Source: Deinococcus humi (GTDB taxonomy: Bacteria; Deinococcota; Deinococci; Deinococcales; Deinococcaceae). Taken from it: a stretch of 64,000 nucleotides of DNA. The position numbers and the translations under genes are program-made. Below the pieces are notes generated by a model. It did not search any database. It had not been told where the DNA came from and saw only the letters and a list, made by a program, of their open reading frames with translations. Location: contig NZ_JACHFL010000007.1 of NCBI RefSeq assembly GCF_014201875.1, positions 62,001 to 126,000 on the forward strand, in the 5' to 3' direction. Shown piece by piece: positions 37,474 through 46,251 of this stretch. How positions within the stretch are numbered: position 1 is the stretch's first letter; every line of letters starts with the position of its first letter.

Positions 37474-40400
37474 TTACAGGGCGCTCCAGTGATGCTCGGG
37501 CAGGCCATACTGTTCGCGTAAAGCCTGCGCCGCCGCGTGATGCGTCCCGCCCACCTGTTCCCTCAGTCGCTTGGCCCAGAGATCGTGCAACTGGGCCTGC
37601 CACGCGACGTTCGGCGCGCGCTCAAGCTGACCCTGCGCCTCGGTGAGGTAGGGAACGGCGTCGTCACCCCTTTCAAGCATGAGCAGGATGGCCGCTTCCT
37701 CCAGGGCGCGCATGGCGTTCAGGTGTGTGGGGAAGGGGCGGCCGTCCCTCGCACGCGCGATCTCTGCCCAGGCCTCCTCGGGCCGTCCGGCAAGTCGCAA
37801 CGTCTTGGCGTGGAGGACCGGAAATGAGCCTAGGAGCGCATTGTGCTGGGTCGTGTGGTCCCGGTGGGCCTGCTGATACAGCGCTCCGGCGAGGCCAAGG
37901 TCGCCTGACGTCTGCGCCACTATGATCTGCGCGTTGAGCAGCGCCACGCGCTCGCCGTGGTTGGCGTCGAGGCGACCCAGATGGGCCGCGCCGCGCGCCA
38001 CCACCTCGCGCGCGGCCGCGACCTCGCCGAGCTCGCACAACACCCGTGCGAGCTTGCCGAGGCTCGACCCGGCCCGCAAGACGTCATTGCGCCTGAGATG
38101 CAGCCCCTCTGCCCGTTCCAGGTGAAAACTCGCCTCGCAGGGCGCGGTGGCGGTCAGTGCGAGCCCCAGACCCTCCTGCGCTTTGGCCTGCCACTCCAGC
38201 GACGCTGCCCGTTCGCCCAGGTCCGCCAGCCGCCTGAGGTGAACGAGCGTCTCCTCCCGCTGTCCGCGAATGTACGCCATCAGTGCCAGCCCCTCGGTGA
38301 GCTGTGCCTCCACCAGCCAGGCCTCAGGCCCCACCTCCGCGGCGCGCAGGGCAGCGAGCCCCGCGCGCACGACCGGTTCGATGCGGGAGACGTCCATGGT
38401 CCCCTCGGTGGCGCGGTACTCCTGCATAAAGGCGGTTGCACGCTCCAGCGGCGTGACCGCCCGCTGGTGTAATGCCTGCACCACATCCGCGTGCCGGGGA
38501 TCGTCCATGTTGGCGAGGACCTCGGCCCGCAGCGCGAGGGCACCGAAGGCGGCGGCAGGGTCGGGTGCGGTGAGCCGTTCGGCAGCCTCAGCGAAGAACC
38601 GCTGGGCCTCTTCCAGCCGTGCGGACCGCCAGGCCACGTGTCCGGCCTGGATGAGCCACGGGGCAGCCTCGGCCGGCTGTCCACCGGCGAGCCAGTGCCC
38701 GGCCACCCGGGCCGGAGAGACCCCGGCCGACGCGCCCAGCGCGCGGGCGGCCGCCCGGTGGAGCAAGCGGCGCACTCCCTCGGGCGTCTCCTGGCGCAGG
38801 ATCTCGGCGATGAGATCGTGACTGAAACGCTCGCCGACCACAATCTGAGCCTCCTCCAGTTCTTCCCAGGCAGTGACGACCTCCAGCAGGGGGGCGCGCA
38901 GCACCTCTGCCACGCGTTCAAGGTCGAAGTCACTCTGGAGGACCGCTGCCGCCCGCGCGGCATGCAGGGCGGGGACCGAGAGGCCTGAGAGGCGCCTGGA
39001 GATGATGCTTGAAACCTTCCCAGCCACCGGCAGAGGCTGCCCGGCGTCGAGAGGTCCCTGCTCGATCATGTGCTTGACCGTTTCCAACACGAACAGCGGG
39101 TTGCCCCCGGTGAAGCGGGCGAGTTCCCCCCCACGCTCCCCCAGGCCGGGCAGGTCGAGGCTCACGGCGAGTTCACGCACGTCCGCATCCCCCAGGGGGG
39201 CAACGTCAATCCACACCGATTGACCGGCGGCCACGAACCGCCCGAATAGGGCGCGCGCGCTTTGGTCCAGTTCCTCGGCGCGGAACGTCCCAATAAAGTG
39301 TGGAAGTCCCCCTGGCTGGCCGAGCGGGAAGTGGTTCGCCAACATTGCCATGCCCATCTCAGAGGTCGCGGAATCGACGTCATGCAGATCCTCGAACACG
39401 CTCACCACCGCGCCCTGCAGTTGGATGGCCACGCCCGACATGAGATGAATCGCCTCAATCATGCGGGGGTCGGCGTGGCCGCCGCCGAGGTCCGCTCTGG
39501 TCTCGGGCAGCAGTGGGGCAAGGGCGGGCATGACCCAGGCTGGAAGCTCGAAATCCGCCGGCAGCAGGTCCAGCACGCGGCGCAACATGCGCGCAGTGGT
39601 CGTGAAAGGTGCGGCGCGGTCACCCGGCCTGCCCTCCAGACGAAAGGCCGCGCCCTTGCTCGCCACGAAGTCGTGCATCAACCGCGACTTGCCTGATCCG
39701 GCTGGGCCGACGAGCAGGATGGACTGCCCGTTTGCCCATGCCTGCTCCATCCGGGCCCACTGGGCCGCCCGTCCTACCAGCACTGGCGGCCTCAGGACGG
39801 ACAGCGGGATGCGGGGCGCAGCGGGTACGGGCGGCGCTTCAACCGCGCCCCGGTCAATGAGCTGGGCAAGGTCCTGGGTTTCGGGCAGTGGCTCCACGCC
39901 CAGTTCGCGTTCCAGCACGTCCCGGCAACGGTGGTATGCCTTGAGGGCCGCCGGACGGTCGCCGGCGAGATACAGCAGCCGCATCAGGCGGCGGTGCGCG
40001 TCTTCAGACAGGGGATCAAGGTCCACAAGGGCGCGGGCGAGACGCAGGGCGCCCACAAGATCGCCTTCGGCCTCGGCGTGGGTCGCGGCATCCGCCAGCC
40101 GCTCGGCCCGCGCGAGGTCGATACGCTCACGCCACGCCAGCAGCCACTCGGCGAGGTCAGGTTGGTCATCGAATGAGAGGCCGTCCAGCAATACGCCGGG
40201 GGGCACGGCTTCGGGCGCGGGGAGAGCCCCCCCCATGACTCCCCAGGCTGCCACGTCCGATTCCAGAACGCTGCCCAGCGCGACCGTCTCTCCCGCGTGG
40301 ACGAGATCAGGATGATGGCTTTTCGCCACCCGGCGCAGCAGGTGGACGAGATTGTTGCGGGCCCCTGACTCGGGGGTGTCTGGCCACAGCAGGCCCGCCA

Positions 40401-40542
40401 GGCGAGAGCGAGACGTCGGCCCCTCCAACGCGAGATAGGTCAGGAGGGCGAGCGTCCGCTGTTCACAGCGCACGGCCTGCCCGGAGGGACCGAGGAGACG
40501 CGGTTTGCCGAAGGCCGCCAGGTGCCAGGCTGCGCTGTTCAT
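37474..40542 (-). CDS. Large BTAD/AAA-ATPase/TPR transcriptional regulator
   Basis: The 1022-aa protein starts with an OmpR-like winged helix (about 10-95, RTLALLTYLALEGPTSRSRLAGLLW) and a BTAD domain (about 100-235). A STAND-type ATPase follows, with Walker A VGPAGSGKSRLM (near 277-288) and Walker B VVSVFEDLHD (near 380), then a long TPR-like helical repeat region to the C-terminus. Such signal-integrating regulators (SARP or MalT class) oligomerise when bound to ATP and inducer. TATCTT lies 8 nt before the ATG, hinting at a leaderless mRNA. It is convergent with GH2, so it might control the neighbouring glycan locus, though nothing in the sequence proves this. Confidence 0.87.
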   Translation of the reverse strand: MNSAAWHLAAFGKPRLLGPSGQAVRCEQRTLALLTYLALEGPTSRSRLAGLLWPDTPESGARNNLVHLLRRVAKSHHPDLVHAGETVALGSVLESDVAAWGVMGGALPAPEAVPPGVLLDGLSFDDQPDLAEWLLAWRERIDLARAERLADAATHAEAEGDLVGALRLARALVDLDPLSEDAHRRLMRLLYLAGDRPAALKAYHRCRDVLERELGVEPLPETQDLAQLIDRGAVEAPPVPAAPRIPLSVLRPPVLVGRAAQWARMEQAWANGQSILLVGPAGSGKSRLMHDFVASKGAAFRLEGRPGDRAAPFTTTARMLRRVLDLLPADFELPAWVMPALAPLLPETRADLGGGHADPRMIEAIHLMSGVAIQLQGAVVSVFEDLHDVDSATSEMGMAMLANHFPLGQPGGLPHFIGTFRAEELDQSARALFGRFVAAGQSVWIDVAPLGDADVRELAVSLDLPGLGERGGELARFTGGNPLFVLETVKHMIEQGPLDAGQPLPVAGKVSSIISRRLSGLSVPALHAARAAAVLQSDFDLERVAEVLRAPLLEVVTAWEELEEAQIVVGERFSHDLIAEILRQETPEGVRRLLHRAAARALGASAGVSPARVAGHWLAGGQPAEAAPWLIQAGHVAWRSARLEEAQRFFAEAAERLTAPDPAAAFGALALRAEVLANMDDPRHADVVQALHQRAVTPLERATAFMQEYRATEGTMDVSRIEPVVRAGLAALRAAEVGPEAWLVEAQLTEGLALMAYIRGQREETLVHLRRLADLGERAASLEWQAKAQEGLGLALTATAPCEASFHLERAEGLHLRRNDVLRAGSSLGKLARVLCELGEVAAAREVVARGAAHLGRLDANHGERVALLNAQIIVAQTSGDLGLAGALYQQAHRDHTTQHNALLGSFPVLHAKTLRLAGRPEEAWAEIARARDGRPFPTHLNAMRALEEAAILLMLERGDDAVPYLTEAQGQLERAPNVAWQAQLHDLWAKRLREQVGGTHHAAAQALREQYGLPEHHWSAL

Positions 40543-40961
40543 GGGACCTTAAGATACCAGAAGGGCCTCGTTGAGGATCAGACTGGGGGGAGCCTGAGAC
40601 TCAATCGTTCTTTCCCGATGGTATCGACTTGAAGTCCTCAGGGTGCCCGGCGGTTCGCCGCAGGCAGAAGCAGTCCACTCACGCTTCGGAAATTGCTGGA
40701 CGAGGTTGCCAGAAGCTGACGTCCAAAACATTTGGCAAGGCGAGCAGCCCTCGCGGAGCTTCGTCCGGAAGGTGCGGCCTGTGATTATCTGCTGTCTTAG
40801 TCATGGGCATTCGTGCAGAAGGAAAAATAGGCGGGGTGGAGTGACTGAACAGCGCCGTTCTGTATAAAATATGAAACAGATGGCTGTCCTTATTAGTAGA
40901 CTCATATAAAGTGACGAAGAAAATTTGAGAACACTGCCAAAATATATAACATTGCACTATC
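40543..40961. other. Intergenic region, AT-rich toward its right end
   Basis: About 419 bases between the starts and ends of two minus-strand genes. From about 40850 the sequence becomes clearly AT-rich, and this continues into the 3' part of the neighbouring lipoprotein gene. No gene, terminator with T-tract or repeat is apparent. Confidence 0.45.
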
Positions 40962-42362
40962 TCACTGAGTTATTGGTAAAATATAAATCTCTCCGCTGCT
41001 CTCATAAGCTAAATCGCCTTCTGGTGAGACAATGAAGCCATCCAAATCATTATTTACACCGAGGGCGGAAGGAAAAGGCAAGCTTACCAATTCCTCCCCA
41101 TCGGAGACTAACAATTCGACGCCCTTTATAGAAGGATCATTATTAATCAAGAATACTGAGTCGCCGAAAGAATAAAGCTGTCCAGAGTTATAATACTTGT
41201 TGAAAGATTTTACTGAGCCGTCCATGGGATTGAGAATGTTTAAAGTGTTAGCCCACGAGTCCAGATACCAGATCTTGCCGTCATCGGTGGGAGCGATATT
41301 CAGAGCCAGATTGGCGCGCTCCTTGCCAATACTGAATTTGCGGGTCGTGAAGGTGGTGGGATCAAACCGGACCAGCGCAGGTGAGGTGTAATTTTCAGTG
41401 GTCCAAAGTGCACCGTCTGGAGCCACTTTCAAAGCAAAGAGAGTATTGCCTGGAGCGGTGATAGGCGTTAATTTCAAAACGTTGCTCGCTGGGTCATACA
41501 CGCCAATCGACCAAGCCTGGGCTTCGGGCTGATAGTCCGGACGGAACAGAAAGGCTATCCGGCCATCGGGGAGGGATACCACGTTGATTATCCTTCCGTT
41601 TCTCTCGCCGACTTCGATCTGCGTTCTGGTCCCACTCACTGGGTCAAAGCCAAGCAAATACGCCACCGTGCTGAAATGAGAGATCCCCAACCAGATTTTC
41701 CCAGACGCTACGGCCAGCCCATAGTCATAGTAATCAGCATTCCCCCGTTCCAGGCCCAAATCATGGGTCTGTGTCTTGCCGTCGCGGGCACTGACCCCAA
41801 CAAGCGTGGAATTAGCGTTAGATCCATTGCTGCCCGCTACCCAGTACACTCCGTCAACGAACGCGCTGGGACCGGCGGGAAACCGACAGGTGGGATAAGG
41901 ACAATCGAGCGCCCCGCTAGGCAGCGTGGACACGCGGTAAACGAAGGCGAAGGCGTCCTCCCGCTGGCTGATAGTGCCGCCCGTGACACGGATGGGCAAT
42001 TTGAGCAGTCCGGCTGCCGTGCCGAGCTTGACAGTGATTTTCAACTCGGTAGCGCCCCCCACCGTGGCTGTGACCGGCTGGGCGCTGACCCCTACTGGAG
42101 CGTCCACCAGCTCAGCGGTGACATTCCCTGAGAAGCCGTTTTGCGGGGTCACGGTCACCCGAATTACGGCGTTGTCACCGCTCCGCAGGGCGTTCTCTGG
42201 ACTAATAATCCCCACTTTGAAGCTGGCCTTGGGCTGTTCGACAGGTTTGTCGCCATCAGCAGGGGGAATGACAGGAGACATAGTCCCTCCACCGCATGCG
42301 GAAAGGAGAAGCATGGAGGACAGGGCAAAAGCGGAGAGCAAACGATGAGCACGCGGGTTCAT
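40962..42362 (-). CDS. Lipoprotein with Ig-like and beta-propeller (virginiamycin-lyase-like) domains
   Basis: The 466-aa exported lipoprotein has the lipobox LLLSACGGG (Cys23). An Ig-like or cadherin-like segment follows (about 45-145, NAVIRVTVTPQNGFSGNVTAEL), then repeated beta-blades of a propeller with lines such as GKIWLGISHFSTVAYLLGFDP, DGALWTTENYTSPALVRFDP and DGKIWYLDSWANTLNILNP. The repeated W-F/LDP pattern resembles NHL or Vgb streptogramin-lyase-like propellers, but a lyase activity is not implied. The 3' third is AT-richer than the 5' part. The start is at 42362. It is probably a surface binding or structural protein. Confidence 0.75.
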   Translation of the reverse strand: MNPRAHRLLSAFALSSMLLLSACGGGTMSPVIPPADGDKPVEQPKASFKVGIISPENALRSGDNAVIRVTVTPQNGFSGNVTAELVDAPVGVSAQPVTATVGGATELKITVKLGTAAGLLKLPIRVTGGTISQREDAFAFVYRVSTLPSGALDCPYPTCRFPAGPSAFVDGVYWVAGSNGSNANSTLVGVSARDGKTQTHDLGLERGNADYYDYGLAVASGKIWLGISHFSTVAYLLGFDPVSGTRTQIEVGERNGRIINVVSLPDGRIAFLFRPDYQPEAQAWSIGVYDPASNVLKLTPITAPGNTLFALKVAPDGALWTTENYTSPALVRFDPTTFTTRKFSIGKERANLALNIAPTDDGKIWYLDSWANTLNILNPMDGSVKSFNKYYNSGQLYSFGDSVFLINNDPSIKGVELLVSDGEELVSLPFPSALGVNNDLDGFIVSPEGDLAYESSGEIYILPITQ

Positions 42363-42929
42363 GTAATGTTTAGAGTATCAGTCAAAAATCACACAGCAAG
42401 CACATTTGCTGAACAGTCAAACCGGATCAATATGTATCCTTTTTCTCATATTAAGAGCTGTGGGAGTTACTCCATGGGCCTGAATCCCAGATGGAAGTGC
42501 GGCTCAAAGGTAATCAGCAACTAAAAGGATTCCCTGAGAATTTTCCAGATGATTCTGGGAGCCTAACCTCTTCAGGTTGCTGGGCTTTGACTGAGCGAAC
42601 CCCATAAGGCCATCGTTCTTCCCTGGGCGTCATGGCCTCCGCTTTGCAGCTGTACTACTGTCAGCCAGCGAGATGTTGGGTAAGCACGCTATGATCTAGA
42701 GGCGGCCAAGGCCTGTGTAGTGTGCTGTCAGAAACGTCGCAGCAGGCGGCCCGAACGTCAGGCCGCCTGCTCAATGATCGTTCCTTTCTCAGACTCAGTT
42801 GCCAGCACCAGGCTCAGTCAGGTCAGAGTGTGTCTGATTTTGTTTCTCTAGCCTGTCGCTGCCGGGCCATTTGTAATGATGCAAAGCAGTAGGAGCCTCG
42901 CAGAGCAAGACTCCGTGCCCATCGGTAGT
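42363..42929. other. Intergenic region with a GC-rich hairpin
   Basis: These 567 bases hold no gene. GCAGGCGGCC (42742-42751) and GGCCGCCTGC (42761-42770) form a perfect 10-bp stem with a 9-nt loop. On the minus strand it lies about 160 bp past the stop of the gene at 42930 and is followed by TTTCTG, so it may terminate that transcript. The promoter of the lipoprotein gene at 40962-42362 lies at the left end. Confidence 0.5.
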
Positions 42930-43943
42930 TCAGGGATTGCTGAGGAAAAGTTCGAGGGTCTCGCCGTAGTGGGTGTCATGGGTAAATGCGGCGCGCACGC
43001 TGGTCGAGGCTTCCTTCTGGCTACGCGAACTCAACAGCAGCTGCTGCCTGACTCCGTTCAGCACCTGGGTGGCGCTGACCCGATAGCCGCCCAATGGCAC
43101 GTTCTGGACGCCAGATCCAAAAACGAACTTCCGTGTGAATGGTGCGGTGGTGCCCGCTGCATTCGGCCCGTCGGGGGTGAAGGTGAACTCCAGCGAGTCG
43201 TAATCGAGTTCGACATTGCTGTGTGCGATGGAGGTGTAGACCTTGCCGGAGGGTGCGTCGCTGGCCTTGTAGGTGAAGTTGCGCACGGCGCCGAGGGAGC
43301 CGTCGAAGGCGGTGTCGTCGTCGGGCGAGAGGCGCACTTCGACGGGCTCTCCACCGAAGCTCTGCCGCAGATAAGCGCCTGCCGCCCAGGTGCCGGGCTG
43401 ATGGGCCAGGGCAATACGGTAGCGGCCCTGGGCGTCGGTGGTGCCCAGGGCATTCATGTTGTAGTAGGCGGTGTGGTCGGCGAACACCTGGACGCCCGCA
43501 ATGGGCTTGCCCTTTTCGTCGCGCACCATACCCGTCATGACGTAGGGTCCGGCTTTGCCAGCGGCGTTGGCCGTCGTGCCTGTGACGAGGGAGACCCGCG
43601 TCATGCTCATGGTGTTGTCCTTTGAGGCGGTGTGGACCTGGTACGTTCCGCTCAGGGTATTGCCCCCCAGCTTGAGGTTGACCGTGGCGGTCTTCCCATC
43701 CACCCATTTGAAGGTATACGTGACGATGTTCTTCTTGGTGTCGAAGGTGCCTGTGAGTGGGAAATCCATCTTCGCGAAATGAGTGACGCCCGTGACCTTG
43801 TTGCCTTTGAGGGTGAGGGTCGCTTCAAGGGGGTAGAACCCGTCTAAAAGACCCTGCCAGGAGCCGCTGATAGGGTCGGCGGAAGTGGCAGTGGCGACGG
43901 GCTGAATGAGAAGAGCGAGGGCCAGCAGTCGGACGTACATCAT
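42930..43943 (-). CDS. Exported protein with carboxypeptidase-regulatory-like domain (paralogue A)
   Basis: The protein is about 337 aa with a signal peptide (MMYVRLLALALLIQPVATATS). An N-terminal beta-rich domain (about 22-130, ISGSWQGLLDGFYPLEATLT) precedes a CarboxypepD_reg-like fold with GMVRDEKGKPIAGVQVFADH and TDAQGRYRIALAH (about 140-190). A conserved C-terminal module follows with VEVRLSPDDDTAF, GAVRNFTYKASDAPSGKVY and EFTFTPDGPNAAGTTAPFTR. The last 200 residues are clearly homologous to the divergent gene at 44377-45138 and to the pseudogene at 45387-46129. GGGAGA lies just upstream; ATG 43940 is an equal alternative. The function is unknown, probably surface-associated. Confidence 0.8.
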   Translation of the reverse strand: MMYVRLLALALLIQPVATATSADPISGSWQGLLDGFYPLEATLTLKGNKVTGVTHFAKMDFPLTGTFDTKKNIVTYTFKWVDGKTATVNLKLGGNTLSGTYQVHTASKDNTMSMTRVSLVTGTTANAAGKAGPYVMTGMVRDEKGKPIAGVQVFADHTAYYNMNALGTTDAQGRYRIALAHQPGTWAAGAYLRQSFGGEPVEVRLSPDDDTAFDGSLGAVRNFTYKASDAPSGKVYTSIAHSNVELDYDSLEFTFTPDGPNAAGTTAPFTRKFVFGSGVQNVPLGGYRVSATQVLNGVRQQLLLSSRSQKEASTSVRAAFTHDTHYGETLELFLSNP

Positions 43944-44376
43944 GGTGTCTCCCTTTGCGCACGCTGGTGCGCTTTGACTGGCCAGAGCATGCGGGCGACA
44001 GGATGATGACCCGATGGTGCCCACGGGGACACAGCGAGCGGCGGCCCCTTGAAAGCAGAAGATGGGTTCCGCCCTGCTCAAGGGACCCCGCGTCCCAGTG
44101 AGGGCGGTCATTTGTTTTGAGCAACGAAAGCCAGGCCGTTGCGTTACAGCGGGGAAGCTTTCTTCGCAGATTGAAAACTTCCGGGCGACCCAATTGACGG
44201 GTCGTCGCACCGGAGAGACGGAGCAGCGAGCGCACAGGTTCAACACAGGTCAGCTGGTGCGGGCAGTCACCTCCGCCCTTGGCGGTTTGTCAGCAGCACC
44301 ATCCGCTCATCATCCGTACCCACCTACGCTCCAGTCATTGAAAGCGGCGCACCTACGGCCGCCCAGGAGGAACGAC
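43944..44376. other. Divergent promoter region of two paralogues
   Basis: About 433 bases separate the starts of two homologous exported-protein genes. Nothing like a gene is present. Promoters for both directions must lie here, but I could not identify a clear shared dyad. Confidence 0.4.
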
Positions 44377-45138
44377 ATGAAGAACGCGAAACTGCTGCTG
44401 CTTGCCCTGGCCGTCACCACCCTGTCCGCCTGCGGTGGTGGGGCCACTCCCTCCCAGCCCGGCCCGACACCGCCCGGCCAGGAACAGCCCGGCCCCACGC
44501 CAGCGCCGCAGCCTGCTCCCGGCGCTTACACGGTGACCGGCCGCATCTTAACCGAGGCCGGTCAGCCGCTCGCCGGCGTGCAGGTGACGGCCTCGCACAC
44601 GGTGTCCTACACCTACGGCTCGGGCGTCACCGATGCGCAGGGCCGCTACCGTATTGCCCTGGCCCAACAACTGGGCTCCTGGAACGTGTCGGCCACCATG
44701 ACCCTGACCTTCGGCGGCGAGGACTTCGAGGTGCGTCTGGCCCCTGAGGATGACAACCCCTTTGCCGGAGCGCACGGCGCCGTGCGCGACTTCGTGTATC
44801 GAGCGAAGGATGCGCCCAAGGGCAAGGTGTTCGACTACATCGACAACTCGAACGTGGAGATCGACTACAACACAATGGAGGTCACGTTTACGCCGGACGG
44901 CCCCAACTCGGCTCACAGCACGGCGCCCTTCATGGTGAAGTACCCCTTCGGCTACGGCCTGCCAGATATCCCGCTGGGGCAGTACAAGGTCACGGCCACC
45001 CATGTCCGCAACGGGGTCAAGGAGCAGCTCCTGATCGCCACGCGCGACAACCCGAACTATCTTCCGCAGGCCGTAGCCCGCTTCCTGAACGACAGCCATT
45101 ACGGCCCCAACATGGAACTGTTCTGGAAAAATCCGTAG
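44377..45138 (+). CDS. Lipoprotein with carboxypeptidase-regulatory-like domain (paralogue B)
   Basis: This 253-aa lipoprotein has the lipobox TTLSACGGG (Cys19) and a Pro-rich linker (about 24-48) rather than the extra N-terminal domain of paralogue A. The regulatory-like domain reads VTGRILTEAGQPLAGVQVTA and TDAQGRYRIALAQ. The family C-terminus follows (VRLAPEDDNPFAGAHGAVRDF, TFTPDGPNSAHSTAPFM, then LNDSHYGPNMELFWKNP). AGGAGG lies 6 nt before the ATG at 44377. It is divergent from paralogue A and is followed by a decayed third copy, so the cluster arose by duplication. The role is unknown. Confidence 0.82.
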   Translation: MKNAKLLLLALAVTTLSACGGGATPSQPGPTPPGQEQPGPTPAPQPAPGAYTVTGRILTEAGQPLAGVQVTASHTVSYTYGSGVTDAQGRYRIALAQQLGSWNVSATMTLTFGGEDFEVRLAPEDDNPFAGAHGAVRDFVYRAKDAPKGKVFDYIDNSNVEIDYNTMEVTFTPDGPNSAHSTAPFMVKYPFGYGLPDIPLGQYKVTATHVRNGVKEQLLIATRDNPNYLPQAVARFLNDSHYGPNMELFWKNP

Positions 45139-45386
45139 TTCCGGGAGCTGTTCTCACCTCCAGAGACGCCGGGCCAGACCGCCGATGCACTGTCGGCCCC
45201 TGTTAAAGATGCTGTCCTGATCCAGGATAACCAAGACCGCTCCGGCATCACGATGGCGCCATCTATCAAGAACCCGGAATGTCCTGACGGTTTAACTGTC
45301 ACGCCGTTCCAGAGCCCTCGGATCATCGCACCTTGGGGTGGGCCGTTCCCACGTCATCCGATACCTGCTGCGCCCTGGGGACCACC

Positions 45387-46129
45387 ATGAAGCGTTCCCC
45401 TTCCCCCGATCTTGACCGCCCTTATCCTGACGCTCGGCGCCTGCGGAGGTGCCAGCTCCTCCACGCCCGCGCCGCGTCCCGGCCCCTCAGTGCCCGGTGG
45501 GGTCACCTCGCCCGTGGTGGGCGCCCTGACCGGCCGGGTGCTCAACGGCGAGCCGAGGCCCATACCTAACATGGAAGTCCGGGCCATCCACGAGGCCACC
45601 GCGTTCACGATAGGCACGATGACCGATGCCCAGGGCAACTGTTCCGTCGCCCTGCCCGCTCGCCCCGGCCCACGGCGGACTGAGGCAATCATGCGAGTCA
45701 GCGAGGGCGGTGATTTGCTCGACGTACCCACCGAACCCAAGACATCACGCCGTTTACCTCGGCCCGGGGGACCGCTCGGGACTTCGTGTATCTGAATGGC
45801 ACCAACCTCTACGGTCGGTGGACGTGAGCGACGTGCATTCCGCTGTAGACCTTGACGCTGGCCTGGAATTGACTCTGATCCCCGTGTATCCCAACGTCCT
45901 GGGTGAAACGGCGATGCTCACGGTTCAGCCTCTCAAGTCACCAGTGGAATCGACAAAGATTCCGCTGGGGCTCTACCGGGTCACCCCCGTACAGACCTTT
46001 AACGGCGAGCGGCAACGGATGCTGATCAGCACCAGTCACCAGCCTGAGCCCGTCTTAGCCGCGGCGGTGGGGTTCTGCTTCCTGAACCGGGGCGACAAAC
46101 TGATGGAACTTCGCCTGTTGAATCCCTGA
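45387..46129 (+). pseudogene. Decayed third copy (paralogue C) of the regulatory-like lipoprotein family
   Basis: Pieces of the family lie in three frames. ATG 45387 gives MKR and then leaves the frame of the lipoprotein signal LTALILTLGACGGASSS. That frame continues through GRVLNGEPRPIPNMEVRAI and TDAQGNCSVALP. A second shift near 45740 leads to TPFTSARGTARDFVYLNG, and a third near 45820 to LELTLIPVYPN and IPLGLYRVTPVQTFNGERQR, ending GDKLMELRLLNP. Each piece aligns in order with the intact paralogues. At least three frameshifts make it non-functional. Confidence 0.78.
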
Positions 46130-46251
46130 TCCACTGGCTTTCCCCCTTTCCCTGGCACTGTGGGCCCGCGCGCCCCGGTGCCAGTCGGCTTGTTCCGCCC
46201 TCCCGGCACCCCATCATCTCCCCATCATTCCCCCTCCGTCACTCTGCGCCT

